Positions 17,188-26,028 of a DNA stretch of 33,851 nt are shown piece by piece. Below the pieces are notes generated by a model that worked only from the letters and a program-made list of their open reading frames with translations, was not told the DNA's origin and did no database searches. Positions within the stretch are counted from its first letter, which is position 1. The number at the start of each line of letters is the position of its first letter. A program made the translations under genes and the position numbers. Source of the DNA: Pseudomonadota bacterium (GTDB lineage: Bacteria; Pseudomonadota; Gammaproteobacteria; Burkholderiales; Burkholderiaceae); the NCBI GenBank assembly GCA_029777935.1, contig JAKORH010000020.1:1-33851 (forward strand). Reading direction: 5' to 3'.

Positions 17188-17883
17188 TCAGCGAATGCGC
17201 AGCTTCAGCGTGCCGACGCCGTCGACACCGCCTTCCAGCAGGTCGCCGGGCGAAACCGCCGCCACGCCCTCGGGGGTGCCGGTGAAGATCAGGTCGCCGG
17301 GCGCGAGCTCGAAGTACTTCGACAAATGCTCGATCGTCTCGGCGACGTTCCAGATCAGTTTCGACACATCGCTCTCCTGCCGAATCTGGCCGTTGACGGC
17401 GAGCCAGATGCGGCCGGACTTGATCTCGCCGGTCTGCGCGATCGGCCTGATCGGCCCGATCGGCGCCGAGCAGTCGAAGCCCTTGCCGACCTCCCACGGG
17501 CGGCCGAGCTTCTTCGCCTCGCCCTGCAGGTCACGCCGCGTCATGTCGAGCCCGACCGCGTAGCCCCAGACGTGGCGCGACGCGTCGGCGGCGGATATGC
17601 GGCTGCCGCGCTTGCCGATCGCGACCACCAGTTCGAATTCGTGGTGCAGGTTGTTCGTCTCGCCCGGATACGGCATCTCGCCGATCGCGCCTTCGGCGAT
17701 CGGCAGCACCGCGTCGGCGGGCTTGGCGAAGAAGAACGGCGGCTCGCGGCCGGTGAAGCCCATCTCCTTCGCGTGCTCCTCGTAGTTGCGGCCAACGCAG
17801 TAGATCCGGTGCACCGGATAGAGATCCGTCGATCCCGCCACCGGAACGACCGGCTGCGCGGGTGCGGCAAAGACATAGCCCAT
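17188..17883 (-). CDS. Fumarylacetoacetate hydrolase family protein (fumarylpyruvate hydrolase-like)
   Basis: 231 aa from the ATG at 17883, the first residues being MGYVFAAPAQPVV. The FAH fold is shown by RIYCVGRNYEEHAKEMG, PPFFFAKPADAVL and the metal-binding acidic residues E82 and E84 (LHHEFELVVAIG) with D113 (VGLDMTRRDLQ). LIFTGTPEGVAAVSPGD closes the domain. These enzymes hydrolyse C-C bonds of fumarylacetoacetate, fumarylpyruvate or acylpyruvates in a Mg-dependent way. The N-terminal wording and presence of a zeta-GST isomerase in the operon fit a fumarylpyruvate hydrolase (gentisate pathway, NagK-like), but acylpyruvase activity is possible. First gene of the five-gene minus-strand operon; the extension upstream of the ATG has no recognisable content. 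Confidence 0.85.
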   Translation of the reverse strand: MGYVFAAPAQPVVPVAGSTDLYPVHRIYCVGRNYEEHAKEMGFTGREPPFFFAKPADAVLPIAEGAIGEMPYPGETNNLHHEFELVVAIGKRGSRISAADASRHVWGYAVGLDMTRRDLQGEAKKLGRPWEVGKGFDCSAPIGPIRPIAQTGEIKSGRIWLAVNGQIRQESDVSKLIWNVAETIEHLSKYFELAPGDLIFTGTPEGVAAVSPGDLLEGGVDGVGTLKLRIR

Positions 17884-18066
17884 GAGGACCGACCCTTCCG
17901 TGGTTGACGCGGCGGCCGATACGCGCTGTCTGTCCGCGTGCATTCTGGCCGCGTGCTTTCGACAGCCGCGATGGTAAGCGAAGCCGCGCAGTGGCGAACG
18001 CCGGCGCGGATGCAAGCGACTTGCGCTCCGCGCGATCATGAGATCGGCGTACGCGCGACCGGCCCC

Positions 18067-18072
18067 TATAAT
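18067..18072 (+). promoter_or_regulatory. Promoter -10 element for tRNA-Ser(GGA)
   Basis: TATAAT, an exact sigma-70 -10 hexamer, lies 18 nt upstream of the mature tRNA 5' end. It is followed by a G/C-rich discriminator (TCGCGCGC), as expected for a stringently controlled stable-RNA promoter. No good -35 hexamer sits at 16-18 bp spacing (TCGGCG at 18044-18049 is poor). Confidence 0.65.
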
Positions 18073-18090
18073 TCGCGCGCTGCGTCAGCG

Positions 18091-18181
18091 GGAGAGATGG
18101 CCGAGCGGTTGAAGGCGCACGCCTGGAACGCGTGTATAGGTGAATAGCCTATCGTGGGTTCGAATCCCACTCTCTCCGCCA
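18091..18181 (+). tRNA. tRNA-Ser (anticodon GGA)
   Basis: 91 nt including an encoded CCA end. The acceptor arms are GGAGAGA (18091-18097) and TCTCTCC (18171-18177), followed by GCCA. The anticodon stem CACGC/GCGTG encloses the loop CTGGAAC, with anticodon GGA at 18125-18127, reading UCC and UCU serine codons. A long variable arm, typical of class II tRNAs, folds as ATAGG/CCTAT. The T arm is GTGGG TTCGAAT CCCAC. A TATAAT promoter precedes it. tRNA-Ser genes are frequent integration targets, and the gene-poor accessory region begins directly downstream. Confidence 0.97.
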
Positions 18182-18187
18182 AACGTC

Positions 18188-18475
18188 ATGATGAGTAATG
18201 ACCCCGACCCAAGCGCCAACGATGGCACGTTCGGCAACGTCTTTGTCGAACGGGATTGGTCCCCGCAAGCGAGCCGCGAGCTCGCCTGGCGCTATCACGA
18301 CATGTTCGGGCGCTTCCCGCCGATGGTCGGCGTGCGGGAGCATCCGGCCGTGCGGGATGCATTGGTTCGCAGCGCCCTCGCGTCCGGATCGATCGGCCCC
18401 GAACTGGCAAAACGCCATCAATTCGACGAGTGGCGAATGAAACAGCTTCGGGACGGCAGCGCAATTGTGGATTGA
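18188..18475 (+). CDS. Hypothetical small protein
   Basis: 95 aa; family not recognised. The frame begins with ATGATG 6 bp after the tRNA end. The sequence is hydrophilic with no membrane segment, and contains a central amphipathic part (RELAWRYHDMFGRFPPMVG) and a C-terminal basic-acidic helix-like part (PELAKRHQFDEWRMKQLRDG). Codon use looks ordinary for a GC-rich genome, which is the main support. There is no convincing Shine-Dalgarno and no neighbour in operon. It could be a resident small gene or cargo inserted beside the tRNA. It is opposed on the other strand only by a frame with low-quality content. Confidence 0.45.
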   Translation: MMSNDPDPSANDGTFGNVFVERDWSPQASRELAWRYHDMFGRFPPMVGVREHPAVRDALVRSALASGSIGPELAKRHQFDEWRMKQLRDGSAIVD

Positions 18476-18772
18476 CGCCAGCAACGACCGCGGCGGCGCA
18501 ACGGAGACAATGCAATCAATTTCGATTGACACGGCGTCGGGCCGCCAATGGCAGAACAGTACACGTCGCTGAGAGTAGTGCGGCGGTCCCCGGCTCAGGG
18601 ACCGGCAACGGATGGCGCAGCACGGGCACAAGCTGCGAGCCACGCCAGAAAACTCCGACGATCCTAGGCTTCCTCGTTCTGCATACCTCCGCGATCGGAG
18701 GACTCCCTTAGTCCACCGAGCGGCCCCGGCTCTTTCTTCTTGTCGAGCGAGACGGGGAAGGAGGTACGGACG
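18476..18772. other. Non-coding stretch between two small ORFs
   Basis: 297 bp in which I see no convincing gene on either strand. It holds one short hairpin (CCTCCG, loop CGAT, CGGAGG; 18686-18701), without a following T-run, and a pyrimidine-rich patch (CTCTTTCTTCTTGTC) just ahead of the strong Shine-Dalgarno of the next ORF. The promoter for that ORF must lie here, but no clear -35/-10 pair is visible. Confidence 0.5.
18758..18765 (+). promoter_or_regulatory. Near-perfect Shine-Dalgarno for the 79-aa ORF
   Basis: AAGGAGGT, the full anti-16S complement, ends 7 nt before the ATG at 18773. This is the strongest ribosome site seen in the window, and it supports a real, well-translated small gene starting at 18773 rather than at the in-frame TTG/GTG candidates upstream. 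Confidence 0.8.
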
Positions 18773-19012
18773 ATGGCGATCATGCGCAGGCTTCATCGGA
18801 CGAAAGCTTCCTCGGCTCAGCCTCGTTGCACCGTCTGCCATCAGCCGTTCACGCCTTGGCGCCACGCGCAGACCATCTGCCTCCGCGATCACCCCTCCAC
18901 CGACGATCGCGTGCCCGAGCCCATCGACGCTGCCACAGTCGTCCAGGAAGATCAGCGGGATGTGGCCGAAGCGCTCGCTGGCGCAGCAGCCGATGACCCT
19001 CTGACCGACTGA
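18773..19012 (+). CDS. Small putative zinc-binding protein
   Basis: 79 aa with a very strong ribosome-binding site. The N-terminus is basic (MRRLHRTKASS). A possible metal site is formed by C19, C22, C36 and H40 in CTVCHQPFTPWRHAQTICLRDH, a pattern like the C-x2-C...F-x-P-x-R...C-x3-C/H small zinc ribbons found in proteobacterial hypothetical proteins. The C-terminal half is acidic and Ala-rich and looks disordered. No specific function can be given. The gene is convergent with the PEP-CTERM gene that ends at 19024, 11 bp away. It belongs to the accessory region downstream of the tRNA-Ser gene. Confidence 0.6.
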   Translation: MAIMRRLHRTKASSAQPRCTVCHQPFTPWRHAQTICLRDHPSTDDRVPEPIDAATVVQEDQRDVAEALAGAAADDPLTD

Positions 19013-19023
19013 CTGACTGCCGA

Positions 19024-19881
19024 TCAGCAGTGAGAGGCAAACCGCCGACGCGTGGCTGCGAGTCCGGCAAGGCCGAGGCCGAGAAGCGCGAACGTGCCTG
19101 GCTCAGATGCGCGGCCTACGTGGAAATTGTCGAGCCAAAGCGCTGAGGCATATACGCTATCCGTCCAATTAAAGATACCGAGTACGACAGCGTACTCTCC
19201 ATCAGAAGGCGCGACGAAATACGAACTTTGCCAACCGGTTTCCCATTCGCAGAAGAAGCTGTTGACGCCGCACCAGTTCGGGTCAAACGTTGCGAGGTCC
19301 ATGTTTGTTGGATGTGGATTTGTGAAGGGCGCGTAAAAATGAAGCTGAATGAACGAGCCGCCCCAAAATGGGCCGCTCGTCGGATAGAACAACGCGAACG
19401 CCCCATCCACATAATCTCCGACAAAGTTCCAGTCAAACCTCAACTCGTCCCCAGCACGCAAGTCAACGGACTGTCGGATGCCGGATTCACCTAAGTGCCC
19501 CGTGACGCGGCCCCCTCCGGAAAGCTCCGATGCGCCGAACGCCTGCCAATCCGGTGGGAGCGGAAACATAAGTGGAGACAATCCGAGCCAGTATAGAAAG
19601 TCAGAACCGCCGGTGTTGGGGGAGGATCCGGAATAGGAACCGCATGGAAAATCAGATTGACAGCCATCCCTCACACTTCCGGTTGTCAAAAGTGCTGCGT
19701 ATTGCCCGTGCGTGGGAGTCACACCTAAGTCGGCGGTCTGAGCAGAGACATCACCGACGTAGTCCCAGCCGTTGAGACTTCCCTGTTCAAAGCTTCGATT
19801 GACCAGCTGAACAGCGTGCGCTTCAACGCCAAGTACAAGCAGTGCGGCGATCGCGAATGCTGTTAGGAAATTGCGCCGCAT
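19024..19881 (-). CDS. PEP-CTERM sorting domain protein 1
   Basis: 285 aa. It begins with a Sec signal (MRRNFLTAFAIAALLVLGVEAHA). The body (NRSFEQGSLNGWDYVGD, then SGIRQSVDLRAGDELRFDWNF and GEYAVVLGIFNWTD) resembles a carbohydrate-binding-like beta-sandwich of the NSFE/'LVNGSFE' type common in PEP-CTERM proteins. It ends with the sorting tail SEPGTFALLGLGLAGLAATRRR: an EPG variant of the PEP motif, a hydrophobic stretch and a basic end. Exosortase/EpsH cleaves such tails and delivers the protein to the surface or to exopolysaccharide. The start at 19881 has an AAAGGAGG ribosome site. Base composition is visibly more A+T-rich than the flanking housekeeping genes. No exosortase gene lies in this window. 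Confidence 0.9.
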   Translation of the reverse strand: MRRNFLTAFAIAALLVLGVEAHAVQLVNRSFEQGSLNGWDYVGDVSAQTADLGVTPTHGQYAALLTTGSVRDGCQSDFPCGSYSGSSPNTGGSDFLYWLGLSPLMFPLPPDWQAFGASELSGGGRVTGHLGESGIRQSVDLRAGDELRFDWNFVGDYVDGAFALFYPTSGPFWGGSFIQLHFYAPFTNPHPTNMDLATFDPNWCGVNSFFCEWETGWQSSYFVAPSDGEYAVVLGIFNWTDSVYASALWLDNFHVGRASEPGTFALLGLGLAGLAATRRRFASHC

Positions 19882-20026
19882 TGTCGCTCCTCCTTTGCGT
19901 CTATGGAGTACAGGATCATCCATCGCAGTTGATAAGTCACGAGCGAGAAGCCTGACGAATCGTGCGCCGACGCGTGGCTGCGAGTCCGGCAAGGCCGAGG
20001 CCGAGAAGCGCGAGCGTGCCTGGCTC
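19043..20026. repeat. Duplicated 62-bp PEP-CTERM tail sequence (direct repeat)
   Basis: The two copies lie at 19043-19104 and 19965-20026 in direct orientation, 922 bp apart, and match at 61 of 62 positions. The single difference (A at 19092, G at 20014) changes a Phe codon to Leu in the tail. All synonymous positions agree, although the rest of the two genes is unrelated, so the tail module has been duplicated or gene-converted as DNA. Confidence 0.9.
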
Positions 20027-20686
20027 GGGCGTTGTCCGAAGAACGAGGTTGTCCAGCCCCGGGTTCAAGTAAGGGTGCGCGGACACGATGCTGAACATTG
20101 TCAGCCGATTCCATCGCCCGTCGAACGTGAATGTCTCGAAGTCAAAATGGCCCGCCGCGTCGAGGGCTCCGTCAAGGATTACTGTCTGAGCAATTGTTCC
20201 GCCGTCCGCTAGGTGCCCAGTGAATGTGACACCACAGTCTTCCGCTCGAAACTGTGGAAGGGTCTCGGGACTGCATACCGGAGACAACAGGTACGCGTTC
20301 GGTGCCAAATCGAGCTGCTTCACGCCAAACACGCCGCCAGAGGTTGAGTAGATGTTCAGGATGGAGTTGTCGAAGAAGTAATCGAAGGAGAAGTACTCTG
20401 TTCCGTTGTTAGGAAGCCAACCAGTCTGTGTCGGACCCAAAATGTGATAGTGGCCAATCCAGACCTTCGATTCTGGAGACCAATTCGGATACCAATCGGC
20501 TGCGCCGGGGTCCAAGACAAATCCGTTCGACACAAGCGCACCGTAGTATTCGCCTGTCGCAGATTGCTCAAAGTCGAACGTGACAAGTGCCGCTGCCGTT
20601 GTGGTCGGGACGCCAAGCAATGCACAAGCCACAGAGATCATCAGCGCCGCAGCACGAGTGACTAGCTCGCCAAACGATCGCCGCAT
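19937..20686 (-). CDS. PEP-CTERM sorting domain protein 2
   Basis: 249 aa. An N-terminal signal-like segment (about residues 10-33, ending TTTAAA) is followed by a beta-rich domain with FDFEQSATGEYYGALVSNGFVL, a pattern seen in exported PEP-CTERM proteins, and by SVVSAHP-type text before the tail. The tail is TTPEPGTLALLGLGLAGLAATRRR, followed by an extra TIRQASRS. A good ribosome site (AGGAGAGGAAG) precedes the ATG at 20686. It is 55 bp upstream of the other PEP-CTERM gene on the same strand, so they are probably cotranscribed. The DNA of the two tails is almost identical although the bodies are unrelated. Substrate or partner is unknown; a role in extracellular matrix or biofilm is a family-level expectation only. 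Confidence 0.9.
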   Translation of the reverse strand: MRRSFGELVTRAAALMISVACALLGVPTTTAAALVTFDFEQSATGEYYGALVSNGFVLDPGAADWYPNWSPESKVWIGHYHILGPTQTGWLPNNGTEYFSFDYFFDNSILNIYSTSGGVFGVKQLDLAPNAYLLSPVCSPETLPQFRAEDCGVTFTGHLADGGTIAQTVILDGALDAAGHFDFETFTFDGRWNRLTMFSIVSAHPYLNPGLDNLVLRTTPEPGTLALLGLGLAGLAATRRRTIRQASRS

Positions 20687-20866
20687 GCTTCCTCTCCTCG
20701 CTGCACGTGAACGAACACCACTCCCGCAGTCATGCCGCTGTTGGAGTGGTCACAAATTTATTAAATGGTGCACCTCTGCCCGCTAGTTCAGTTGACGCGC
20801 GGCATGTGTCGGTCGTGCATGGAATTGGCTTGACGAGCGCGGCCTCCGAAGCGTGAGGCAGGCTGT

Positions 20867-22849
<1,983 letters not shown>

Positions 22850-23104
22850 GACTCGCCTCCCGGAATCGTGGAACTTACTTACTTTCCATCCGCGCAACCT
22901 ATGGAGCCCCGCTTACGTCAACCTTACGCATTATGCAGTGCTTGACGCAGCGCAAGTGCAGCCCACGTGCGCTCCCTTCGACGCGCGACCTGCCGCTCCT
23001 GACGCCTGGGATCGGGCACCGCGCCGTCGCCCGCCATCCACGGACCCGCGGGCCGTCGCCGGCGCAATGCGAGAATTGCATCGAATCCGCAGGAGAGAGG
23101 AAAA
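22850..23104. other. Divergent intergenic region acs / DUF202 gene
   Basis: 255 bp between divergently transcribed genes; it should hold both promoters. On the minus strand a CATAAT hexamer (22935-22930) resembles a -10, but only a TTGCGC at a too-short 14-bp spacing precedes it. No operator palindrome or riboswitch-like fold is recognisable. The ribosome site GGAGAGAGG ends just before the plus-strand gene. Confidence 0.4.
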
Positions 23105-23479
23105 ATGTCCGACCTGAATGACCCGCGCGTACTGTTCGCCGCCGAGCGCACGCTGCTCGCGTGGAACCGCACCAGCTTGAGCCTGATGGCGTTCGGCTTC
23201 GTGATCGAGCGATTCGGGCTGTTCCTCCGCTATGTCACGCACACGCCGGGCGCAGGAATCACGCCGGCGATCGATCACTCGTCGTTCTGGGTCGGCATCG
23301 GATTCGTCGCGCTCGGCGTGCTGTCGGCGGTGATGTCGATCGTGCAGTACCGCGTGGCGCTGGCGTCGCTGCGGCCGATCGAGATTCCGCCCGGGTACCA
23401 GACGTCGGTCGGCATCTGGCTGAACGCGCTGATCGCGGTACTCGGCGCGGCGCTGATCGCTTACCTCTCGGCCACCTAG
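23105..23479 (+). CDS. DUF202 (YidH-type) membrane protein
   Basis: 124 aa. The N-terminus DPRVLFAAERTLLAWNRTSLSLMAFGFVIERFG is the family signature: a cytoplasmic amphipathic start with the conserved AERTLLAWxRT motif, then a first helix. Two more helices are at about 60-83 and 98-122, giving three membrane passes. YidH and DUF202 proteins are small inner-membrane proteins with no agreed function; some occur fused to VTC or SPX-type domains in other lineages. A purine-rich ribosome site (GGAGAGAGGAAA) precedes the ATG. It is convergent with the DGPF/YCII gene, 16 bp apart. Confidence 0.88.
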   Translation: MSDLNDPRVLFAAERTLLAWNRTSLSLMAFGFVIERFGLFLRYVTHTPGAGITPAIDHSSFWVGIGFVALGVLSAVMSIVQYRVALASLRPIEIPPGYQTSVGIWLNALIAVLGAALIAYLSAT

Positions 23480-23495
23480 GCGTCGCGCAGACGGC

Positions 23496-23855
23496 CTATC
23501 GAACTGCATTGGCCTGAGCCACCGTCTCGCGGATCGGGCGGGTCGGCCGCACCTCGATCGAGCCGACACGCGCCGGCGGAATGCCGGCCGCGATGCGGAT
23601 CGCTTCGTTCAGATCGGCTGCCTCGATCATGTAGAAGCCGGCGAGCTGTTCCTTCGTTTCCGCGAACGGACCGTCGGTGACCGAGATCTTGCCGTTGCGC
23701 ACTCGCACGGTGGTCGCGGTCTGCACCGATTCGAGCGCCTCCGACGCGACGCAGTGGCCGCCGGCGCGGATCTTCGCGTCGTAGGCGACGCAGTCTTCGT
23801 CGGGCAGCTCGGGCAGGCGCTGCTCGTCCAGGTACACCAGGCACAGGTATTTCAT
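23496..23855 (-). CDS. DGPF/YCII-related domain protein
   Basis: 119 aa. The motif VTDGPFAETKEQLAGFYMIEA, at about residues 59-79, gives the family its name (DGPF) and includes the conserved Asp and the ferredoxin-like-fold core. The N-terminal MKYLCLVYLDEQRL is the first strand and helix. Genes of this type are regularly found next to ECF42 sigma factors, as here: the ATG at 23855 overlaps the sigma factor stop as ATGA. Their biochemical role is unclear; a stress-related or small-molecule-processing role has been suggested. Last gene of the racemase-sigma-DGPF operon. Confidence 0.9.
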   Translation of the reverse strand: MKYLCLVYLDEQRLPELPDEDCVAYDAKIRAGGHCVASEALESVQTATTVRVRNGKISVTDGPFAETKEQLAGFYMIEAADLNEAIRIAAGIPPARVGSIEVRPTRPIRETVAQANAVR

Positions 23856-25204
23856 CGGCGTTCTCCGGAACCATGACGCTGGGTAGTCGAACGGGTCGAC
23901 GCCGATTCGACCGCGCCGGTCCGATCCCCCGGCTCCTCTCCCGCAACGACGTGGGAGAGCTCGGCCAGCCGCCGGCGCAGAAAGCGCCGCTCGGGCTCGG
24001 TCCGCGCCAGCGCCAGCGCGCGCTCGTACGCGGCGCGCGCCTCGTCGGCGCGGCCGAGCCGCCGGCAGAAGTCGGCGCGCGCCGAATGCGCGAGGTGATA
24101 GTCGGTCAGTTCACCGCGGACGAGGAGCGCGTCGACCAAGGCGAGCCCCGCCGCCGGACCGTCACGCATCGCGATCGCCACCGCGCGGTTCAGTTCCACC
24201 ACGGGTGACGGCTCGATGCGCGCGAGCGCGCCATACAGGCCGGCGATCTCGTTCCAGTCGGTCGTGTCGGCCGTGCGTGCCTGCGCGTGCACGGCGGCGA
24301 TCGCGGCCTGCAGCGTGTAGGGCCCGGCGCGGCGAGACTCGAACGCGCGCGCAACGAGTGCGAGCCCTTCGTCGATCAGCGCCCGATTCCACCGCGAGCG
24401 GTCCTGGTCGGCGAGCAGTACGAGGTCGCCGGAATCCGTCGTGCGCGCGGCGCGCCGCGCGTCGGTGAGCAGCATCAGCGCCAGCAGCCCGATCGCCTCC
24501 GGCTCGGGCAGCAACTCGACCAGCAGCCGGCCGAGCCGGATCGCTTCGGTCGACAGATCGTGGCGCGTCAGCGCCTCGCCCGCGGAAGCCGAGTAGCCTT
24601 CGTTGAACACCAGGTAGATCACGCGCAGCACGCTGGCGAGCCGCTCGGGCAGTTCGTTCGCCACCGGCACCTGGTATGGGATGCGGGCGTCGCGGATCTT
24701 GGCCTTGGCGCGGACGATCCGCTGCGCAAGCGTCGGCGCCGGCGTCAGAAACGCGTGCGCGATCGCCTCGGTCGTCAGCCCGCACACCTCGCGCAGCGTC
24801 AGCGCCACCTGCGCATCGGACGCCAGCGCCGGATGACAGCAGGTGAAGACCAGCCGCAAGCGATCGTCGGCGATCTCCTCGCCGTCGCCGGGTGCAGCGC
24901 CTTCGTCGGCGATCGATGCGGCGAACTCGGCATGGTCCTCGAGCGAATCGAAGCGGCGCTGGCGGCGGATCGAATCGATCGCGCGGAAACGGCCCGCCGA
25001 CACGAGCCATGCGCGCGGATTGCCGGGCACGCCGTCGCGCGGCCATTGCTCGAGCGCGCTGCGGAACGCTTCGGCGAGCGCCTCTTCCGCGAGGTCGAAA
25101 TCGCCGAGCAGCCGCACCAGCGTGGCGAACACGCGGCGCGATTCGCTGCGATACACCGCGTCGACCGCGGCGCGCGCGCGTTGGGCCGCGTCCTCGGGCA
25201 TCAT
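23852..25204 (-). CDS. ECF42-type RNA polymerase sigma factor with C-terminal TPR-like extension
   Basis: 450 aa, much longer than a plain ECF sigma factor (about 180-200). The N-terminal region has sigma2 (YRSESRRVFATLVRLLGDFDLAEEALAEAFRSALEQW, ~15-50) and sigma4-like helices (LRLVFTCCHPALASDAQVALTLREVCGLTTEAIAHAFL). From about 170 on the protein is helical, including RVIYLVFNEGYSASAGE and ADFCRRLGRADEARAAYERALALA. This is the TPR-like extension of ECF42 sigma factors, which is needed for their activity. There is no anti-sigma gene adjacent. The ATG overlaps the stop of the racemase gene as ATGA, and the stop overlaps the DGPF gene start as ATGA. The C-terminus is extended by a low-complexity Ser/Thr/Arg tail. 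Confidence 0.9.
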   Translation of the reverse strand: MMPEDAAQRARAAVDAVYRSESRRVFATLVRLLGDFDLAEEALAEAFRSALEQWPRDGVPGNPRAWLVSAGRFRAIDSIRRQRRFDSLEDHAEFAASIADEGAAPGDGEEIADDRLRLVFTCCHPALASDAQVALTLREVCGLTTEAIAHAFLTPAPTLAQRIVRAKAKIRDARIPYQVPVANELPERLASVLRVIYLVFNEGYSASAGEALTRHDLSTEAIRLGRLLVELLPEPEAIGLLALMLLTDARRAARTTDSGDLVLLADQDRSRWNRALIDEGLALVARAFESRRAGPYTLQAAIAAVHAQARTADTTDWNEIAGLYGALARIEPSPVVELNRAVAIAMRDGPAAGLALVDALLVRGELTDYHLAHSARADFCRRLGRADEARAAYERALALARTEPERRFLRRRLAELSHVVAGEEPGDRTGAVESASTRSTTQRHGSGERR

Positions 25205-25896
25205 CTCCCCTCGAGCGCGCGCGCCAACGCCGCGCGCGCCAGCAGGCGCGTGGAGTCGAGCGCCGGCAATGGGCAATTGTCGTCCGTGATCACGAGCGGC
25301 AGCTCGGTGCAGCCGAGGATCACCGCGTCGCAGCCCTCGCCTCGCAGGCGCTCGATCACCTGCCGCAGGCGCGCGATCGATCGCGGCAGGAAACGCCCGT
25401 AAACTAGCTCGTCCATGATGATCCGATGCGCATCGTCGCGCTCGGCATCCGTCGGCCGCACGCAGTGCAGCCCGCGCGCAGCCAGCCGCCGCGGATACAG
25501 GTCGCTCGCGACCAGCCAGCGCGTTCCGGTGAGCGCGAGCTGCCGCCAGCCGCGCGCGACCGCTTCGTCCGCGACGGCGTCGGCGATGTGCAGCCAGGGC
25601 AGCGGCGAGCGCGCGGCGACGTATTCGAACGCCTGGTGGATCGTGTTGTCGGGACAGATCACGAAGCCGGCACCGATCGCTGCCAGCTTGCGCGCCGAGG
25701 CGAGCATCAGTTCACCCACGCCGGGCCAGTCACCGCGCTCGATCCGGGCAACGTAATCCGCCAGCGGCAACGAGTGCAGCGAAACCTCCGGGTGCGCGTG
25801 CGGTCCGAGCAGGCAGGCGCCTTCGGTGCAGATCGTGCGGTAACACAGCGCCGCGCCTTCGGCCGAGCAGGCGACGATTCCGATGTGCGATGGCAT
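25201..25896 (-). CDS. Aspartate/glutamate racemase family protein
   Basis: 231 aa from the ATG at 25896. The two catalytic cysteines of the family are visible: C81 in FVICPDNTIHQAF and C196 in VILGCTELPLVI. They abstract and deliver the alpha proton from opposite faces in cofactor-independent racemisation. The N-terminus GIVACSAEGAALCYRTI is the expected first strand and loop. The CPDNT form belongs to the broad-specificity group of amino-acid racemases, so the substrate is open. It is the first gene of an operon with an ECF42 sigma factor and a DGPF protein (4-bp ATGA overlap), an unusual partnership for a racemase. Confidence 0.88.
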   Translation of the reverse strand: MPSHIGIVACSAEGAALCYRTICTEGACLLGPHAHPEVSLHSLPLADYVARIERGDWPGVGELMLASARKLAAIGAGFVICPDNTIHQAFEYVAARSPLPWLHIADAVADEAVARGWRQLALTGTRWLVASDLYPRRLAARGLHCVRPTDAERDDAHRIIMDELVYGRFLPRSIARLRQVIERLRGEGCDAVILGCTELPLVITDDNCPLPALDSTRLLARAALARALEGR

Positions 25897-26028
25897 GGGC
25901 GGAAACTTACCGCGACCCGCGACCGTGGTGGGGCCCACGTGTTTCAACTGTAATGCGCGGACGCGGCATCACAATCGCGGTGCGAAACCGGACGCACAGG
26001 GTTCCGGATGTCGGTCAGGAAGTCGGCT

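Noticed and set aside
20718..20749. Inverted repeat CCACTCC/GGAGTGG upstream of the second PEP-CTERM gene, considered as an operator or sigma-54 site.
   Set aside because: The stem is only 7 bp with an 18-nt loop, and no GG-N10-GC sigma-54 pattern is present nearby.
20842..20859. Hairpin GCCTC/GAGGC considered as the acs terminator.
   Set aside because: The perfect part of the stem is only 5 bp and there is no U tract on the minus strand.
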